The notes below the pieces were generated by a model. That model made no database searches. It was not told the origin of the DNA and saw only the letters and a program-made list of their open reading frames with translations. A program made the translations under genes and the position numbers. Of a stretch of 64,000 nt of DNA, positions 43,725-55,839 are shown piece after piece (the first letter of the stretch is position 1; every line of letters starts with the position of its first letter). Origin of the DNA: Chromobacterium piscinae (GTDB taxonomy: Bacteria; Pseudomonadota; Gammaproteobacteria; Burkholderiales; Chromobacteriaceae); NCBI RefSeq assembly GCF_021129175.1, contig NZ_JAJOHV010000003.1, positions 1 to 64,000 on the forward strand. The letters are read 5' to 3'.

Positions 43725-43758
43725 GAAAAAAAGGATGGCCTGGAGGCCATCCTTTTTT
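43725..43758. terminator. Bidirectional terminator, rnfH / diguanylate cyclase
   Basis: AAGGATGGCC-TGGA-GGCCATCCTT is a perfect 10-bp stem with A-run and T-run on the two sides. It ends both convergent transcripts. Confidence 0.93.
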
Positions 43759-43774
43759 ATTGGGGAAGCGCGGT

Positions 43775-45550
43775 TCAGCCTGGCATGTCTTCGGCCGAGC
43801 AGACGCGGTTCTTGCCGTTGATCTTGGCCTGGTACATCGCGTGGTCGGCGCGCTCCAGCACGTCGGCTTCTTGCTCGCCCAGGTGCCAGCGCGCGACGCC
43901 GGCGCTGAAGGTGATCAAGAGCTTGTCGTTGTTGGCCAGGAAGAAGGTTTTGGTCAATTCGCGCTGCAGCCGTTGCACGGCTTGCACCGCTTCGGTTTCC
44001 GGCGTGTCCGGCATCAGGATCACGAACTCCTCGCCGCCGAAGCGGGCGACGATGTCGGCCGGGCGCAGGGTGAGCTTGATGGTGTCCACCAGATATTTCA
44101 GCGCGTCGTCGCCAGCCAGGTGACCGTAGCGGTCATTCAACTGCTTGAAGTTGTCGACGTCGATAAGCGCGACTGACAGCGGCGCGGCGGTGCGCTCGGC
44201 GCGGCCGATCTCGCGCTGGAAGTACTCGGCCAGGCCGCGGCGGTTGTAAGCGCCGGTCAGCTGGTCTTCCTTCACTTTGGCGCTGGCGGCCTCCAGCGCG
44301 GTTTCCAGCTCGCTGATGCGGTGCTCGGCAGCCTCCACTTGTTCTTTGGCGGAAACCAGCTCGTCGCGGGAGCGAGTCAGGTCCAGTTGCATGATGGAGG
44401 TGTCTTCCATCAGCGAGCCTATGATGCCGCTCAATTCGTCGACGTCCGGCATTTGCTTCAGCTTTTCGCTGTGTGCTTGGATCTTGCCGTGGAATTCGTC
44501 GGTGCTGTCGGTCATCATCGCCAGCCGGCTGACGAAGCGGTCCAACAGCGCGCGCAGCGAGCTGGCGGCTTCGTCCAGCGAGGTCTTCAGCATGCCCTGC
44601 TTGCGGATCACCTCTTTCAGGCTGGTTTCCAGCTGGTAGATCTGCTGCATCGACAGCGGCTCGTGAGACAGGATTTCCTGCAAGGAGCCGACCTGGCCGA
44701 GAAGGTATTCGTCGGAGCGGTTCAGTTCGGCTACATTGTCCAGCATCAGCTTGAGCAGGTTGGCGAGGCCGCTGGCCAGGCGTCCTTCCTGCTGGGATTG
44801 CAGCTCCAGCTTGATCATGAACGCCCGGAGTTTGGGCATGAACACGTTCAGGCTGGCGTCGTCGGCGATGCCGTCCAGTTCTTGCAGCAGCGTCTCCAGG
44901 CCGTCCACCAGATCGGGGTAGTCGGCCAGGCGCGGCTCCAGGCCATGCTTGAGCGCGAAGGACAGCGTGCGCTGCCATGCCTGCCAGCTGCTTGCGGTCT
45001 CGGCGGGCTGTTCGTCGTCGGCGTCTAGCGCGGGCAGAGGGTCGGGAGGCGGCAGAGTGCGGCTGGACGGCGCGGCGTTCCAGTTTTGCAGCAGAGCGAC
45101 CAGCTTCTGGTTGAGCTCTTCGGGCTGGTTGCCGTAATTGATCAGCACCCGCTCCAGCGTGCTTTGCTTGTGGTGCTGGGGGAGGTCGGGCTGGCGCAGA
45201 TCCCAGCTCTTGACCAGAGTCTGGATCAGTTGGCCCCAGCTTTGCGTTAATTGTTGGGCCGAGAAAATGCCGCGCAGGAAGTCGATGATCAACTGGGGGG
45301 CTTGTTCCCAGCGGTTTTCATCCAGCACCTGGCGCAAGCGGGTCATGGTGACCTTGGCCTGGACATTGTCCTGGGGCAGCGTTTCCAGAGCTCGCAACAG
45401 CAGCACTGCCAGTTTGTTGTCGCGCCCGATGGGGGTTTGCGTCAACTCATGGTAGACCCGCTCGAAGTTTTCAGGTGTCGGAAGCAGCTTGCGCATGGAC
45501 AGCTGCTTCAGGGTTTCTCTTGCCACTTCGATGGGATTCTGTGTCGTCAT
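43775..45550 (-). CDS. Cytoplasmic diguanylate cyclase with long helical N-terminus
   Basis: This is a 591-residue GGDEF protein without membrane helices. Residues 1-420 are mostly helical with coiled-coil character just before the catalytic domain (about 385-425), and contain no PAS, GAF or REC domain I can recognise. The GGDEF domain (about 425-585) has DQLTGAYNRRGLAEYF, DVDNFKQLNDRYGH, GGEEF at 505-509 and the I-site RPAD at 496-499, so it should be active and product-inhibited. The start was taken at the ATG giving MTTQNPIEVA; AAGG lies upstream. It is monocistronic between ftsB and the rnfH terminator. Confidence 0.9.
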   Translation of the reverse strand: MTTQNPIEVARETLKQLSMRKLLPTPENFERVYHELTQTPIGRDNKLAVLLLRALETLPQDNVQAKVTMTRLRQVLDENRWEQAPQLIIDFLRGIFSAQQLTQSWGQLIQTLVKSWDLRQPDLPQHHKQSTLERVLINYGNQPEELNQKLVALLQNWNAAPSSRTLPPPDPLPALDADDEQPAETASSWQAWQRTLSFALKHGLEPRLADYPDLVDGLETLLQELDGIADDASLNVFMPKLRAFMIKLELQSQQEGRLASGLANLLKLMLDNVAELNRSDEYLLGQVGSLQEILSHEPLSMQQIYQLETSLKEVIRKQGMLKTSLDEAASSLRALLDRFVSRLAMMTDSTDEFHGKIQAHSEKLKQMPDVDELSGIIGSLMEDTSIMQLDLTRSRDELVSAKEQVEAAEHRISELETALEAASAKVKEDQLTGAYNRRGLAEYFQREIGRAERTAAPLSVALIDVDNFKQLNDRYGHLAGDDALKYLVDTIKLTLRPADIVARFGGEEFVILMPDTPETEAVQAVQRLQRELTKTFFLANNDKLLITFSAGVARWHLGEQEADVLERADHAMYQAKINGKNRVCSAEDMPG

Positions 45551-45613
45551 TGCCCAAACCTTGGTGCTTTTAAGGCGGCCTGCCATCATCGGTCGTCAGT
45601 GGGTGGGTGTGCG

Positions 45614-45916
45614 TTATCGACGGTTCGCCGGAGAGGAGGACTTGCTGGGATCCAGCAACTGGAAAAACACCTCGCCGTTGCGAATCATGCCAAGTTCGTT
45701 CCTAGCTCTTTCTTCGATCGCGTCACTGCCTTGTTTCAGATCGCGCACTTCTGCATCCAGGGCGGCGTTGCGGGCGACCAGCTTTTGGGTGGTCGCCCGC
45801 TGTTCCTGCAGCTGCTTGTCCAGCTGCCAGACCCTGAGCCAACTGCCCTTGCCGAACCAAAGCGGCCATTGCAGGGCGAGGATCACGGTTACCAGGGTCA
45901 CGGTCAGCCAGCGCAT
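45614..45916 (-). CDS. ftsB: Cell division protein FtsB
   Basis: This 100-residue bitopic protein belongs to the FtsBLQ divisome subcomplex. One transmembrane helix (about 2-19) is followed by a periplasmic leucine-zipper-like coiled coil (about 30-70, [26 protein letters not shown]) and the conserved [22 protein letters not shown]. It lies four bases downstream of eno, the arrangement seen in most betaproteobacteria and gammaproteobacteria. Confidence 0.95.
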   Translation of the reverse strand: MRWLTVTLVTVILALQWPLWFGKGSWLRVWQLDKQLQEQRATTQKLVARNAALDAEVRDLKQGSDAIEERARNELGMIRNGEVFFQLLDPSKSSSPANRR

Positions 45917-45920
45917 GCAA

Positions 45921-47285
<1,365 letters not shown>

Positions 47286-47360
47286 TTACAGCGAGCGCTC
47301 AGCTTGGGATTGTGCCGCGCACGCTCGTCCGGCGCATTGAGCGTGGTCAGCAATCGCCGA

Positions 47361-49031
<1,671 letters not shown>

Positions 49032-49222
49032 TTACCCTGAAATCGAACGAAGTTGAATCACTTGCTGCATCTTGTTGCCGCCCTTGGCCGGCGCAGAATG
49101 CAACACTCACTATAGACACCCGGCGATAAAGCTCGCGTGGCTGTGGCGAATCCGTTACAATGCCCGCCGACTGTTTCATTAATTGAGAGAGCGCCCGTCA
49201 ACGCGTCGGGTGCTCGTTCCGC

Positions 49223-49257
49223 TTGAATTACTGGCTTTTTATATGTTATAAAGCCAG
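49223..49257 (+). promoter_or_regulatory. rpmB promoter overlapped by an inverted repeat
   Basis: TTGAAT (49223-49228) and TATAAA (49247-49252) are 18 bases apart and fit a sigma-70 promoter. CTGGCTTT and AAGCCAG (49231-49257) form an inverted repeat lying over the spacer and -10 hexamer, and CTTTT follows. It could be an operator, or, if transcription starts upstream (a second -10, TTACAAT, near 49154), a leader hairpin for autoregulation. Confidence 0.55.
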
Positions 49258-49283
49258 CTTTTACCGGTTTTGGGAGTTTAACC

Positions 49284-49517
49284 ATGGCGCGTGTTTGCAA
49301 AGTCACCGGCAAGCGTCCGATGACCGGGAACAATGTTTCCCACGCCAATAACAAGACTAAACGTCGTTTCCTGCCGAACCTGCAATATCGCAAGTTCTGG
49401 GTGGAAAGCGAAAACCGCTGGGTGCGCCTGCGCGTATCCAACGCTGCACTGCGTACCATCGACAAGGTGGGCATTGATGTAGTGCTGGCTGATCTGCGCG
49501 CTCGCGGCGAGATCTAA
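49284..49517 (+). CDS. rpmB: 50S ribosomal protein L28
   Basis: This 77-residue ribosomal protein begins [23 protein letters not shown] and continues RRFLPNLQ and [15 protein letters not shown], the full L28 pattern. It has one cysteine and no zinc ribbon. GGGAG precedes the ATG. It is followed 34 nt later by rpmG, the almost universal proteobacterial pair. Confidence 0.98.
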   Translation: MARVCKVTGKRPMTGNNVSHANNKTKRRFLPNLQYRKFWVESENRWVRLRVSNAALRTIDKVGIDVVLADLRARGEI

Positions 49518-49551
49518 GCGGTCAACCAGATAAAGCACTGAGGTATACATC

Positions 49552-49707
49552 ATGCGCGATAAGATCAAGCTGGAATCCACTGCTGGTACCGGCCACTTCT
49601 ACACCACCACCAAGAACAAGCGCACCATGCCGGAAAAGATGGAGATCAAAAAATTTGATCCCGTCGCCCGCAAGCATGTTCTGTACAAGGAAACCAAGCT
49701 GAAATAA
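49552..49707 (+). CDS. rpmG: 50S ribosomal protein L33
   Basis: This is a 51-residue protein reading [20 protein letters not shown], then [20 protein letters not shown], ending [10 protein letters not shown]. It is the zinc-independent form, with no CxxC pairs. It follows rpmB in one operon and ends before a strong terminator. The gene is short enough to be missed by length cut-offs. Confidence 0.97.
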   Translation: MRDKIKLESTAGTGHFYTTTKNKRTMPEKMEIKKFDPVARKHVLYKETKLK

Positions 49708-49731
49708 GCTGGTTTTCTGGTTGGTAAAGAG

Positions 49732-49762
49732 CCCTTCTCTGGTGCACGGAGAAGGGTTTTTT
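49732..49762 (+). terminator. Terminator of rpmB-rpmG
   Basis: CCCTTCTC...GAGAAGGG is a perfect 8-bp stem followed by six T, 24 nt after the rpmG stop. Confidence 0.93.
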
Positions 49763-49793
49763 GTTTGCCCGGCGGGTTTTGCCGGTAGTGCGC

Positions 49794-49825
49794 GAAAAAA
49801 GCCAGTCGCATGACTGGCTTTTTTC
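49794..49825. terminator. Bidirectional terminator before udg
   Basis: GAAAAAAGCCAGTC-GCAT-GACTGGCTTTTTTC is a 14-bp stem with A- and T-runs on both sides. It ends the leftward tsaB-rimI-udg operon. Confidence 0.92.
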
Positions 49826-49843
49826 ATTGGGCAGTGGGTTTTG

Positions 49844-50725
49844 TCAGGATTCGGCTTGGCGGAAGATTTTTCTCGCCAGCAGCAGGTCCTGCCAGGCCTT
49901 GGCCTTGTCCGGCTGGTTGCGCAGTAGGTAGGCAGGGTGGTAACTGACCACCAGCGGCACGCCCTGGTAGCGATGCACCTTGCCGCGCAGTCTGCCGATG
50001 GAGTCTTCGGTTTCCAGCAGCGTCTGTGCGGCGAAGCGGCCCAGTGCGATGATCAGTGTCGGCTGGATATGGCGAATCTGTTGCAGCAGATAGCCATTGC
50101 AAGCGGCGATTTCGTCCGGGGCGGGATTGCGGTTGCCCGGCGGGCGGCATTTGAGCACGTTGGCGATATAGACGTCTTGGTCCCGGTCCAGCCCGGCGGC
50201 GGATAGCATGTTGTCCAGTAGCTGGCCAGCGCGGCCGACGAAGGGCAGGCCCTGGCGGTCCTCGTTTTCGCCTGGCGCTTCTCCTATCAGCATCCAGCGC
50301 GCCTGGGGGGTGCCACGGCCAAATACCGTCTGGGTGCGGGTTTCGCATAGGCGGCAGTCCTGGCAGTCGGCGACTTTGCGTTGCAGCAGGGGCCAGTCCA
50401 CAGGGACGAGTTCTGCGTGAGCTTCGGCGCGCAGCGGCTCGGTCGTGGGCGCGCGTTCGACGAGGCTCGAAATGATAGGGGTTGGTTCAGGAGCCTGCGC
50501 TGCGATCTGAGGCGCTTCCGGCGGCGCAGCCAATTCCGCGCGGTGAGCGGGAAGGGGGTCGGGTGGGGTTGCGGCCATGGCCATGGCGGGTGGCTCGGTT
50601 TGTGCGACGGCAGTTTGCAGCGACTGGCGCAGCAGTTGCGCCGGGTGCTGCCCGAACCATCCGGCACGGGGCTGCCAGGCCGGTCCCAGGCCCATTTCCT
50701 GTTGCTGCAGGCTGGCGCGGTTCAT
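49844..50725 (-). CDS. Family 4 uracil-DNA glycosylase (Fe-S type)
   Basis: This is a 293-residue base-excision repair enzyme. The first 120 residues are a low-complexity Ala/Pro/Gln region with no clear fold. The catalytic part starts with the cluster pair CQDCRLCETRTQTVFGRG. LIGEAPGENEDRQGLPFVGRAGQLLD is the family 4 motif 1, NVLKCRPPGNRNP carries further cluster ligands, and SYHPAYLLRN is motif 2. The ATG overlaps the rimI stop (ATGA). It is third in tsaB-rimI-udg, a conserved betaproteobacterial arrangement. Confidence 0.92.
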   Translation of the reverse strand: MNRASLQQQEMGLGPAWQPRAGWFGQHPAQLLRQSLQTAVAQTEPPAMAMAATPPDPLPAHRAELAAPPEAPQIAAQAPEPTPIISSLVERAPTTEPLRAEAHAELVPVDWPLLQRKVADCQDCRLCETRTQTVFGRGTPQARWMLIGEAPGENEDRQGLPFVGRAGQLLDNMLSAAGLDRDQDVYIANVLKCRPPGNRNPAPDEIAACNGYLLQQIRHIQPTLIIALGRFAAQTLLETEDSIGRLRGKVHRYQGVPLVVSYHPAYLLRNQPDKAKAWQDLLLARKIFRQAES

Positions 50726-51165
50726 AGCGATGCCTCCATCAGAATCGCGTGCTCGCGGCCGCCGTTGACGGGATAGTAGTTTTTGCGCAGCCCGCACTGG
50801 CGGAAGCCGCAGCGCTGGTAGAGCTTGCGGGCCGGCGCATTGCTTTCCCGCACTTCCAGAAACAGCCTGTGGCAGCAATCGTCGCGTAGGTTTTGCAGCA
50901 TGGACTGCATCAGTTGCAATCCGAAGCCTTGGCCCTGGTGTTCTTTGGCGATGACGATATTGAGAATTTCCGCCTCGTCCAGCACGCGCATGATCAGCGC
51001 GAAGCCCATCAGCGAGCCGTCGTCGCCGAATAGGCCGTAGCAGGGGTAGTCGGCAGCCAGACTGTCACGGTATAGGCCGACTCGCCACGGGTGCGGCGTC
51101 GCCTGTTGTTCCAGGTCGGCCAGCTGCTGCGGATCCGTGGGGCGGAAGAGGCGGACCGTGCTCAT
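50722..51165 (-). CDS. rimI: Ribosomal protein S18-alanine N-acetyltransferase
   Basis: This 147-residue GNAT enzyme acetylates the N-terminus of S18. The acetyl-CoA site is IAKEHQGQGFGLQLMQSM (Q/RxxGxG/A motif). RLFLEVRESNAPARKLYQRCGF is the typical RimI block with the catalytic Tyr nearby. The ATG overlaps the tsaB stop (ATGA) and its own stop overlaps udg, so the three genes are tightly coupled. Confidence 0.94.
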   Translation of the reverse strand: MSTVRLFRPTDPQQLADLEQQATPHPWRVGLYRDSLAADYPCYGLFGDDGSLMGFALIMRVLDEAEILNIVIAKEHQGQGFGLQLMQSMLQNLRDDCCHRLFLEVRESNAPARKLYQRCGFRQCGLRKNYYPVNGGREHAILMEASL

Positions 51166-51833
51166 CGGTTGCGAGCCTGCTGTTGTTCGATCGAAGTCAA
51201 CGCCACCTTGTTGCGCACGTAGAGCAGTTCGGCCTCGCGTGGATGGCGAGCGGGGTAGCGGCCGCTTTCCGCCAGCCGGATATAGGCGGCGGCATGAGGG
51301 CGAGAGTGGGGCGATAGCGGCAGACGTTGTCGGGCGTCGGCCAGTAGCTGGGGGTAGCTGTCGAAACCGTCGCCGGCAAGCATGGACACGCCTTCGGGCA
51401 GCGACACGTCTTCGGGCGAGACGACTGCGATCGGGCTGAGCCGTTCCCAGTCAGGTCCGACGCGGTAGAGTGCGCTGTATACCTGCTGCATGCGGGCGTC
51501 GAAGCAAACCTGCACCAGCCCATTACCGGCCTGCCAGGCCAGATTGTCCAGCGTGGGTATGGCGGTGACGGGCAGGTCGGCGGAGTAGGCCAGGCCCTGA
51601 GCGACGCCGCAGGCGATGCGCAGGCCGGTGAACGAGCCCGGGCCCTGTCCGAATACGATGCCGTCCAGCGACGACAACGCGAAGCCGGCTTCGGCGAGCA
51701 GGCGCGACACCTCCGGCAGCGTGCGCTCGGCGTGCTTTTGCGCGACGCATTCGTGGAAGACCAGCGTTTCCGTTTCCAGGCTCAGCGCCAGGGAAAGATA
51801 GGTGGTGGAGGTGTCTAGGGCTAACAGTTTCAT
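51162..51833 (-). CDS. tsaB: tRNA threonylcarbamoyladenosine biosynthesis protein TsaB
   Basis: This 223-residue ASKHA-fold protein pairs with TsaD in making t6A on ANN-decoding tRNAs. The start LLALDTSTTYLSLAL and GIVFGQGPGSFTGLRIACGVAQGLAY are characteristic, and the zinc histidines of TsaD are absent, as expected for TsaB. It leads the operon tsaB-rimI-udg. The ribosome site before the ATG is weak. Confidence 0.95.
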   Translation of the reverse strand: MKLLALDTSTTYLSLALSLETETLVFHECVAQKHAERTLPEVSRLLAEAGFALSSLDGIVFGQGPGSFTGLRIACGVAQGLAYSADLPVTAIPTLDNLAWQAGNGLVQVCFDARMQQVYSALYRVGPDWERLSPIAVVSPEDVSLPEGVSMLAGDGFDSYPQLLADARQRLPLSPHSRPHAAAYIRLAESGRYPARHPREAELLYVRNKVALTSIEQQQARNR

Positions 51834-51864
51834 TGGGCTTGATACAACCTTGCAAGGCTGGGAA

Positions 51865-53088
51865 TTATAAGCCCAGTTCCTCGACCCAGGCGAGCGCGGA
51901 GATGTGGGCTTGGTTCAGCTGTTCGCTGGACAGGCCCAGTTGGTCGCATAATTGCGGCACGCCGTCCAGCTCCCCGTCCTCGCAGGCGCGGGCCAGCTTC
52001 AGGTAGAGGCTGATCGCGCCGCGCTCGTGAAGCAGGGCGTCCATGACTTGAGGCGGAAGCTGCAGGTGCTCGATGATCTTGTCCATCGGCATGTCGAATA
52101 GCACGTCTAGCAGGCTGAACAGCCCGACGATGAATAGGTTGTCGTTGACGTCGTGGCGCTCGCCCAGCTCGACGCCCAGCAGCTCCATGAAGCGGCCGCG
52201 TGTGATGGCGGTCTTTTGCAGGGCTGGCGGAGCGTTGTTGTCGTCGGAGGCGGTCACCAGCAGCAAGGTCAGCCAGCGGTAGAGCTTCTGGTAACCCAGA
52301 ACGGTCACGGCATGAGAGAAGGAGCTGATCGTGGTGTTGAGGCCGGCGGCGGCGGAGTTGACGTAGCGCAGCAGCTTGTAGGATAGCGCGACGTCGCGTT
52401 TGAGCACCTGTTCGATGTCGCGGATGTCGGCGTCTATGCGCAGCAGGTTCAGTAGCTCCAGCGTGTTGCTGAAGGCTGGATGAATCACTTTGGCCGCCAG
52501 CGTTTCGGGACGGGCGAAGTAATAGCCTTGAAAGCCGTCCATGCCCAGCTCTTTGCACAGATGGAACTGGGCGTGGGTTTCCACCCGTTCGGCGATGCGG
52601 ATCAGCGGATAGCTGCGCAGGCGCGCGGCCAGCATCTGGAAGCGGGTGGTGTCCTGGCTCTGAATATCCAGCTTGACGTAGTTGGCGAGCTCCAGAAAGG
52701 CCGCGGCCGGAGACTCGAAACTGAAATCGTCCAGCGCGATGCCGAAGCCCATCGAGCGCAGATGGCGCGCGCGGGAAAGCAGCTCATTGCTGGGGACGAT
52801 GCGGGGCGACAGATCCAGAATGATGCGGCGAGGCGGCAGCAGCTCCAGAAAGTCGCTATTGAGCATGGCTTCGCCGACGTTGATGAAGGCCAGCTTGTTG
52901 CCGATCAGCCAGCTGGTGCCCATATTGTTGAGCGTGTTGACCAGCACGTCGGTGTCGGCCTGGAGCTCTGTGTGGCGACCGACGCCGACGGCATCCCCGT
53001 TGGGACGAAAAAGCAGCTCATAACCTATGAGCTGCTGGTTGCGGTTCAGTACCGGCTGCCTTCCTATGAAGGCGGTGTTGGTGGTCAT
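51865..53088 (-). CDS. Degenerate EAL-HDOD signalling protein
   Basis: This is a 407-residue YuxH-type protein. The N-terminal EAL-like domain (1-200) has ELL instead of EAL (GYELLFRPNG) and has lost most catalytic acidic residues, though RIAERVET and GFQGYYFARP remain; it is probably not an active phosphodiesterase. The C-terminal HDOD domain (about 205-400) shows LLNLLRIDADIRDIEQVLKRDVALSYKLLRYVNSA. Relatives such as CdgJ influence motility. It starts 16 bases after cheA and is last in the chemotaxis operon, which supports a role in motility control. ATG 53088 was chosen over a TTG upstream. Confidence 0.88.
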   Translation of the reverse strand: MTTNTAFIGRQPVLNRNQQLIGYELLFRPNGDAVGVGRHTELQADTDVLVNTLNNMGTSWLIGNKLAFINVGEAMLNSDFLELLPPRRIILDLSPRIVPSNELLSRARHLRSMGFGIALDDFSFESPAAAFLELANYVKLDIQSQDTTRFQMLAARLRSYPLIRIAERVETHAQFHLCKELGMDGFQGYYFARPETLAAKVIHPAFSNTLELLNLLRIDADIRDIEQVLKRDVALSYKLLRYVNSAAAGLNTTISSFSHAVTVLGYQKLYRWLTLLLVTASDDNNAPPALQKTAITRGRFMELLGVELGERHDVNDNLFIVGLFSLLDVLFDMPMDKIIEHLQLPPQVMDALLHERGAISLYLKLARACEDGELDGVPQLCDQLGLSSEQLNQAHISALAWVEELGL

Positions 53089-53104
53089 CACTGCACCCTG
53101 TGTT

Positions 53105-54988
53105 TTAGGTGGCAATCATATCCGTCGTCCGCGCCTGGGTATTGTTGTTCTCGCTGGAGGCGAGAAGATCTTCCATGTCGAGCACCAGCACGACGGAGCC
53201 GTCGCCGGAAAGGGTGGCGCCGGCCACGCCTTTCGGGCGGATATTCTGCAACGGCTTGATCACCACGTCGTCACGGCCGACAAAAGAGTCGATTGCCAGA
53301 ATGAAGGACTTTTCCGCGGACTGCATCAGCACGCCGAAGTAAGGTTTCTGGGTGGGCTCCCAGCTCAACAGGCTGGCCAGCGTTTTCAACGGCAGGATTT
53401 CGTCGCGCACTACGATGGTGGGCTTGCCTGACACTTCCTGGATCGCGTTGCCGTCGATGGTGATGATTTCGCGAACCATCGCCAGCGGTACGGCGAACGG
53501 CTGGTTGCAGGCGCGGACCACCAGCACGGGCAGGATGGCCAGCGTCAGCGGCAGCGAGATGCTGATGCGGGTGCCTTCGCCCGCCGCCGAGCTGATGTCG
53601 ATCCGGCCATTCAGTTTCTGGATGTTGGTGCGGACCACATCCATGCCGACGCCGCGGCCGGATACGCTGGAAATCTGGTCCTTGGTGGAGAAGCCGGGTA
53701 GGAAGATCAGCTGTAGGCACTGCTTCTCGTCAAGAGTATTGGCGGTTTCCTGATCGATCAGACCCTTCTCGATGGCCTTGCGGCGCAACGCGTCCGGGTT
53801 CATGCCCTTGCCGTCGTCGGTGATCTCGATCAGGATGTGGTCGCCCACTTGTTCTGCGGTCAGTTGAACCAGAGCCTGCGGCTTTTTGCCGGAGGCGATG
53901 CGGTCTTCGGGAGATTCGATGCCATGGTCGACCGCGTTGCGGACCAAGTGGACCAGCGGATCATTCAGATCCTCGATCATGGTCTTGTCGAGCTCGGTTT
54001 CTTCGCCTGACAGCACCAGCTCCACTTCCTTGCCCAGTTGGCGGGCCAAATCGCGGGCCAAGCGCGGGTATTTCTGGAATAGGCGGCCGATCGGCTGCAT
54101 GCGGGTCTTCATCACCGCGTTCTGCAGATCGCCGACCAGCAGGTCCAGCTGGCTGATCGCTTCGTCCAGCGAGCGCAAGGTGTTGGTGTCGCGATTGCCC
54201 TGCAGGATCTCGGTGCGCAGCGTGGTCAGGCGGTTCTTGGTCAGGCCGATCTCGCCGGACAGGTTGAGCACCATGTCCAGGCGCACTGTGTCGATGCGTA
54301 TGGTGTTTTCCTGCGGGCCGCTGGCAGCCGGTCCACCGCCGCCGGTCTTGGCGGGGGCTGGCTTGGGCGCGGGTTTGGCAACCGCGGGAGGCTGGGGGGC
54401 GGGTGCCAGAGCTGCTGCGGCCGGGGTGGCAGCAGGCGCCGGTGCCGGTGTAGCGGGCGCTGCGGCAGAGGCTGGAGCTACGGCCTGATACAGTTGATTC
54501 CAGTCGGGACCGCTGCCAGAGGGGGCTGCTGCGGCTGGCGCAGCCGCTGGGGCCGCGACGACTGCTGGTTCAGGCGGAGCCTCGGCCGCGAGAGGCTGGC
54601 CTGCCAGAGCGGCGTCAAGCGCGGCGAGCACGCGGGCGTCGGCATCTCCGGGCATCAGGCCCTGGCTCAGTGTGCCGAACATATCGCGGACAATGCCGGT
54701 GGCGTCCAGAATCACGTCCATCACTTCCGACGTGATATGCAATTCGCCGTTGCGCAGCTTGTCGAACAAGTTTTCCGTGCGGTGGCACAGATTCACCATC
54801 GGGATGACGTTGAGGAAGCCTGCGCCACCCTTGATGGTATGGAAGCCGCGGAAGATGTCATTGAGCAGAGCCTTGTCTTCCGGGCGCTTTTCAAGTTCGA
54901 CCAGCTTGTTGTCCACATCGGACAGGAGGTCGGTAGACTCCATCAGGAAGTCGCCTAGCAACTCTTCCATGCCGCCAAATTCGCTCAT
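53105..54988 (-). CDS. cheA: Chemotaxis histidine kinase CheA (flagellar-type operon)
   Basis: This 627-residue kinase phosphorylates CheY. The P1 domain has the phosphorylated His50 in FHTIKGGAGFLN. Residues 130-235 are an Ala/Pro-rich linker with only a short conserved patch (GPDWNQLYQAVA), and no clear P2 docking domain is seen. P3 dimerisation (about 236-300) is followed by P4 with HLVRNAVDHGIESPE, DDGKGMN and [10 protein letters not shown], then a CheW-like P5. It sits downstream of cheZ and cheY. Translation of the two cheV genes, cheY, cheZ and cheA is in one direction. Confidence 0.95.
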   Translation of the reverse strand: MSEFGGMEELLGDFLMESTDLLSDVDNKLVELEKRPEDKALLNDIFRGFHTIKGGAGFLNVIPMVNLCHRTENLFDKLRNGELHITSEVMDVILDATGIVRDMFGTLSQGLMPGDADARVLAALDAALAGQPLAAEAPPEPAVVAAPAAAPAAAAPSGSGPDWNQLYQAVAPASAAAPATPAPAPAATPAAAALAPAPQPPAVAKPAPKPAPAKTGGGGPAASGPQENTIRIDTVRLDMVLNLSGEIGLTKNRLTTLRTEILQGNRDTNTLRSLDEAISQLDLLVGDLQNAVMKTRMQPIGRLFQKYPRLARDLARQLGKEVELVLSGEETELDKTMIEDLNDPLVHLVRNAVDHGIESPEDRIASGKKPQALVQLTAEQVGDHILIEITDDGKGMNPDALRRKAIEKGLIDQETANTLDEKQCLQLIFLPGFSTKDQISSVSGRGVGMDVVRTNIQKLNGRIDISSAAGEGTRISISLPLTLAILPVLVVRACNQPFAVPLAMVREIITIDGNAIQEVSGKPTIVVRDEILPLKTLASLLSWEPTQKPYFGVLMQSAEKSFILAIDSFVGRDDVVIKPLQNIRPKGVAGATLSGDGSVVLVLDMEDLLASSENNNTQARTTDMIAT

Positions 54989-55030
54989 TTTTCCACCCCA
55001 CGCGTTCTGCGTTGTCTTGCTTGCGTTGCT

Positions 55031-55789
55031 TTAGAAGCCCAGGCTTTCCAGCAGGTCGTCCACTTGCTGCTGGCTGTTGACCACATCGGTCCTGCCTTCC
55101 GGGTTGATGACCGGGCCGTTGAGCAGGCTGGTATTCAGCTCTCCCTTCTTTTCATCGGGGGAGAACTCAATCAGGAAGCTGACCAATTCGGTCTCCAGGA
55201 TCTTGACCATGCCCATCATTTTCTTGATCACTTGACCCGTCAGGTCCTGAAAATCCTGAGCCATGACGATTTCAAGTAATTGGGCATTGGTAGCCTGAGT
55301 TTGATTGGGCACGTCTTTCAGATATTGCTGGGTTTCCGCTGCCAGATTCTTGAACTCTTCGATGCTCAGCAGATTAGCGAATAGCTTTTCCCAGCGCTCG
55401 CTTAGCGCCGTGGCCTGGCTTTCCAGCTTGTCTTGGAATGGCTTGGCGATATCGGTTGCGTTCAGCACGCGCTCGGCCGAGTTTTCGGTCAGCGTGGCGA
55501 TGTAGGCCAGGCGATCTTTCGCGTCGGGAATGGTTTCAGCCACTTTTTCCAGGGACTTGTCGTAGCCCAGATCGCGAAGGGCGTCGTGCATCTTGCGGGT
55601 CATCTGTCCGATATGTTCATACATTGTCGAAGGACTGGTCTCGCTCGAGAACAATTTGGCACCAGCCTCTTCGCCTGCGGGGGCCGCAGCGGCGGGCGGT
55701 TCGGGTTCGCTACCTTGCTGCTGGGCGATGCTGTTGAACAGCGCCTCCAGTTCCGGCGAGTCTCCGTTCTCCATAATATGGTCCGGCAC
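55031..55789 (-). CDS. cheZ: Chemotaxis phosphatase CheZ
   Basis: This 252-residue protein dephosphorylates CheY-P. A long helical hairpin covers about 50-190. The segment VMAQDFQDLTGQVIKKMM holds the catalytic Gln. The C-terminus QQVDDLLESLGF is the CheY-binding amphipathic helix. The start is set at GTG 55789, seven bases after AGGAGGA; a TTG two codons earlier is too close to that site. It lies between cheY and cheA, as in Pseudomonas and Vibrio. Confidence 0.94.
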   Translation of the reverse strand: MPDHIMENGDSPELEALFNSIAQQQGSEPEPPAAAAPAGEEAGAKLFSSETSPSTMYEHIGQMTRKMHDALRDLGYDKSLEKVAETIPDAKDRLAYIATLTENSAERVLNATDIAKPFQDKLESQATALSERWEKLFANLLSIEEFKNLAAETQQYLKDVPNQTQATNAQLLEIVMAQDFQDLTGQVIKKMMGMVKILETELVSFLIEFSPDEKKGELNTSLLNGPVINPEGRTDVVNSQQQVDDLLESLGF

Positions 55790-55839
55790 GTTCAATCCTC
55801 CTCAATGCAAATGCGGGCAGCTTTGTGTGATGCTGACGC

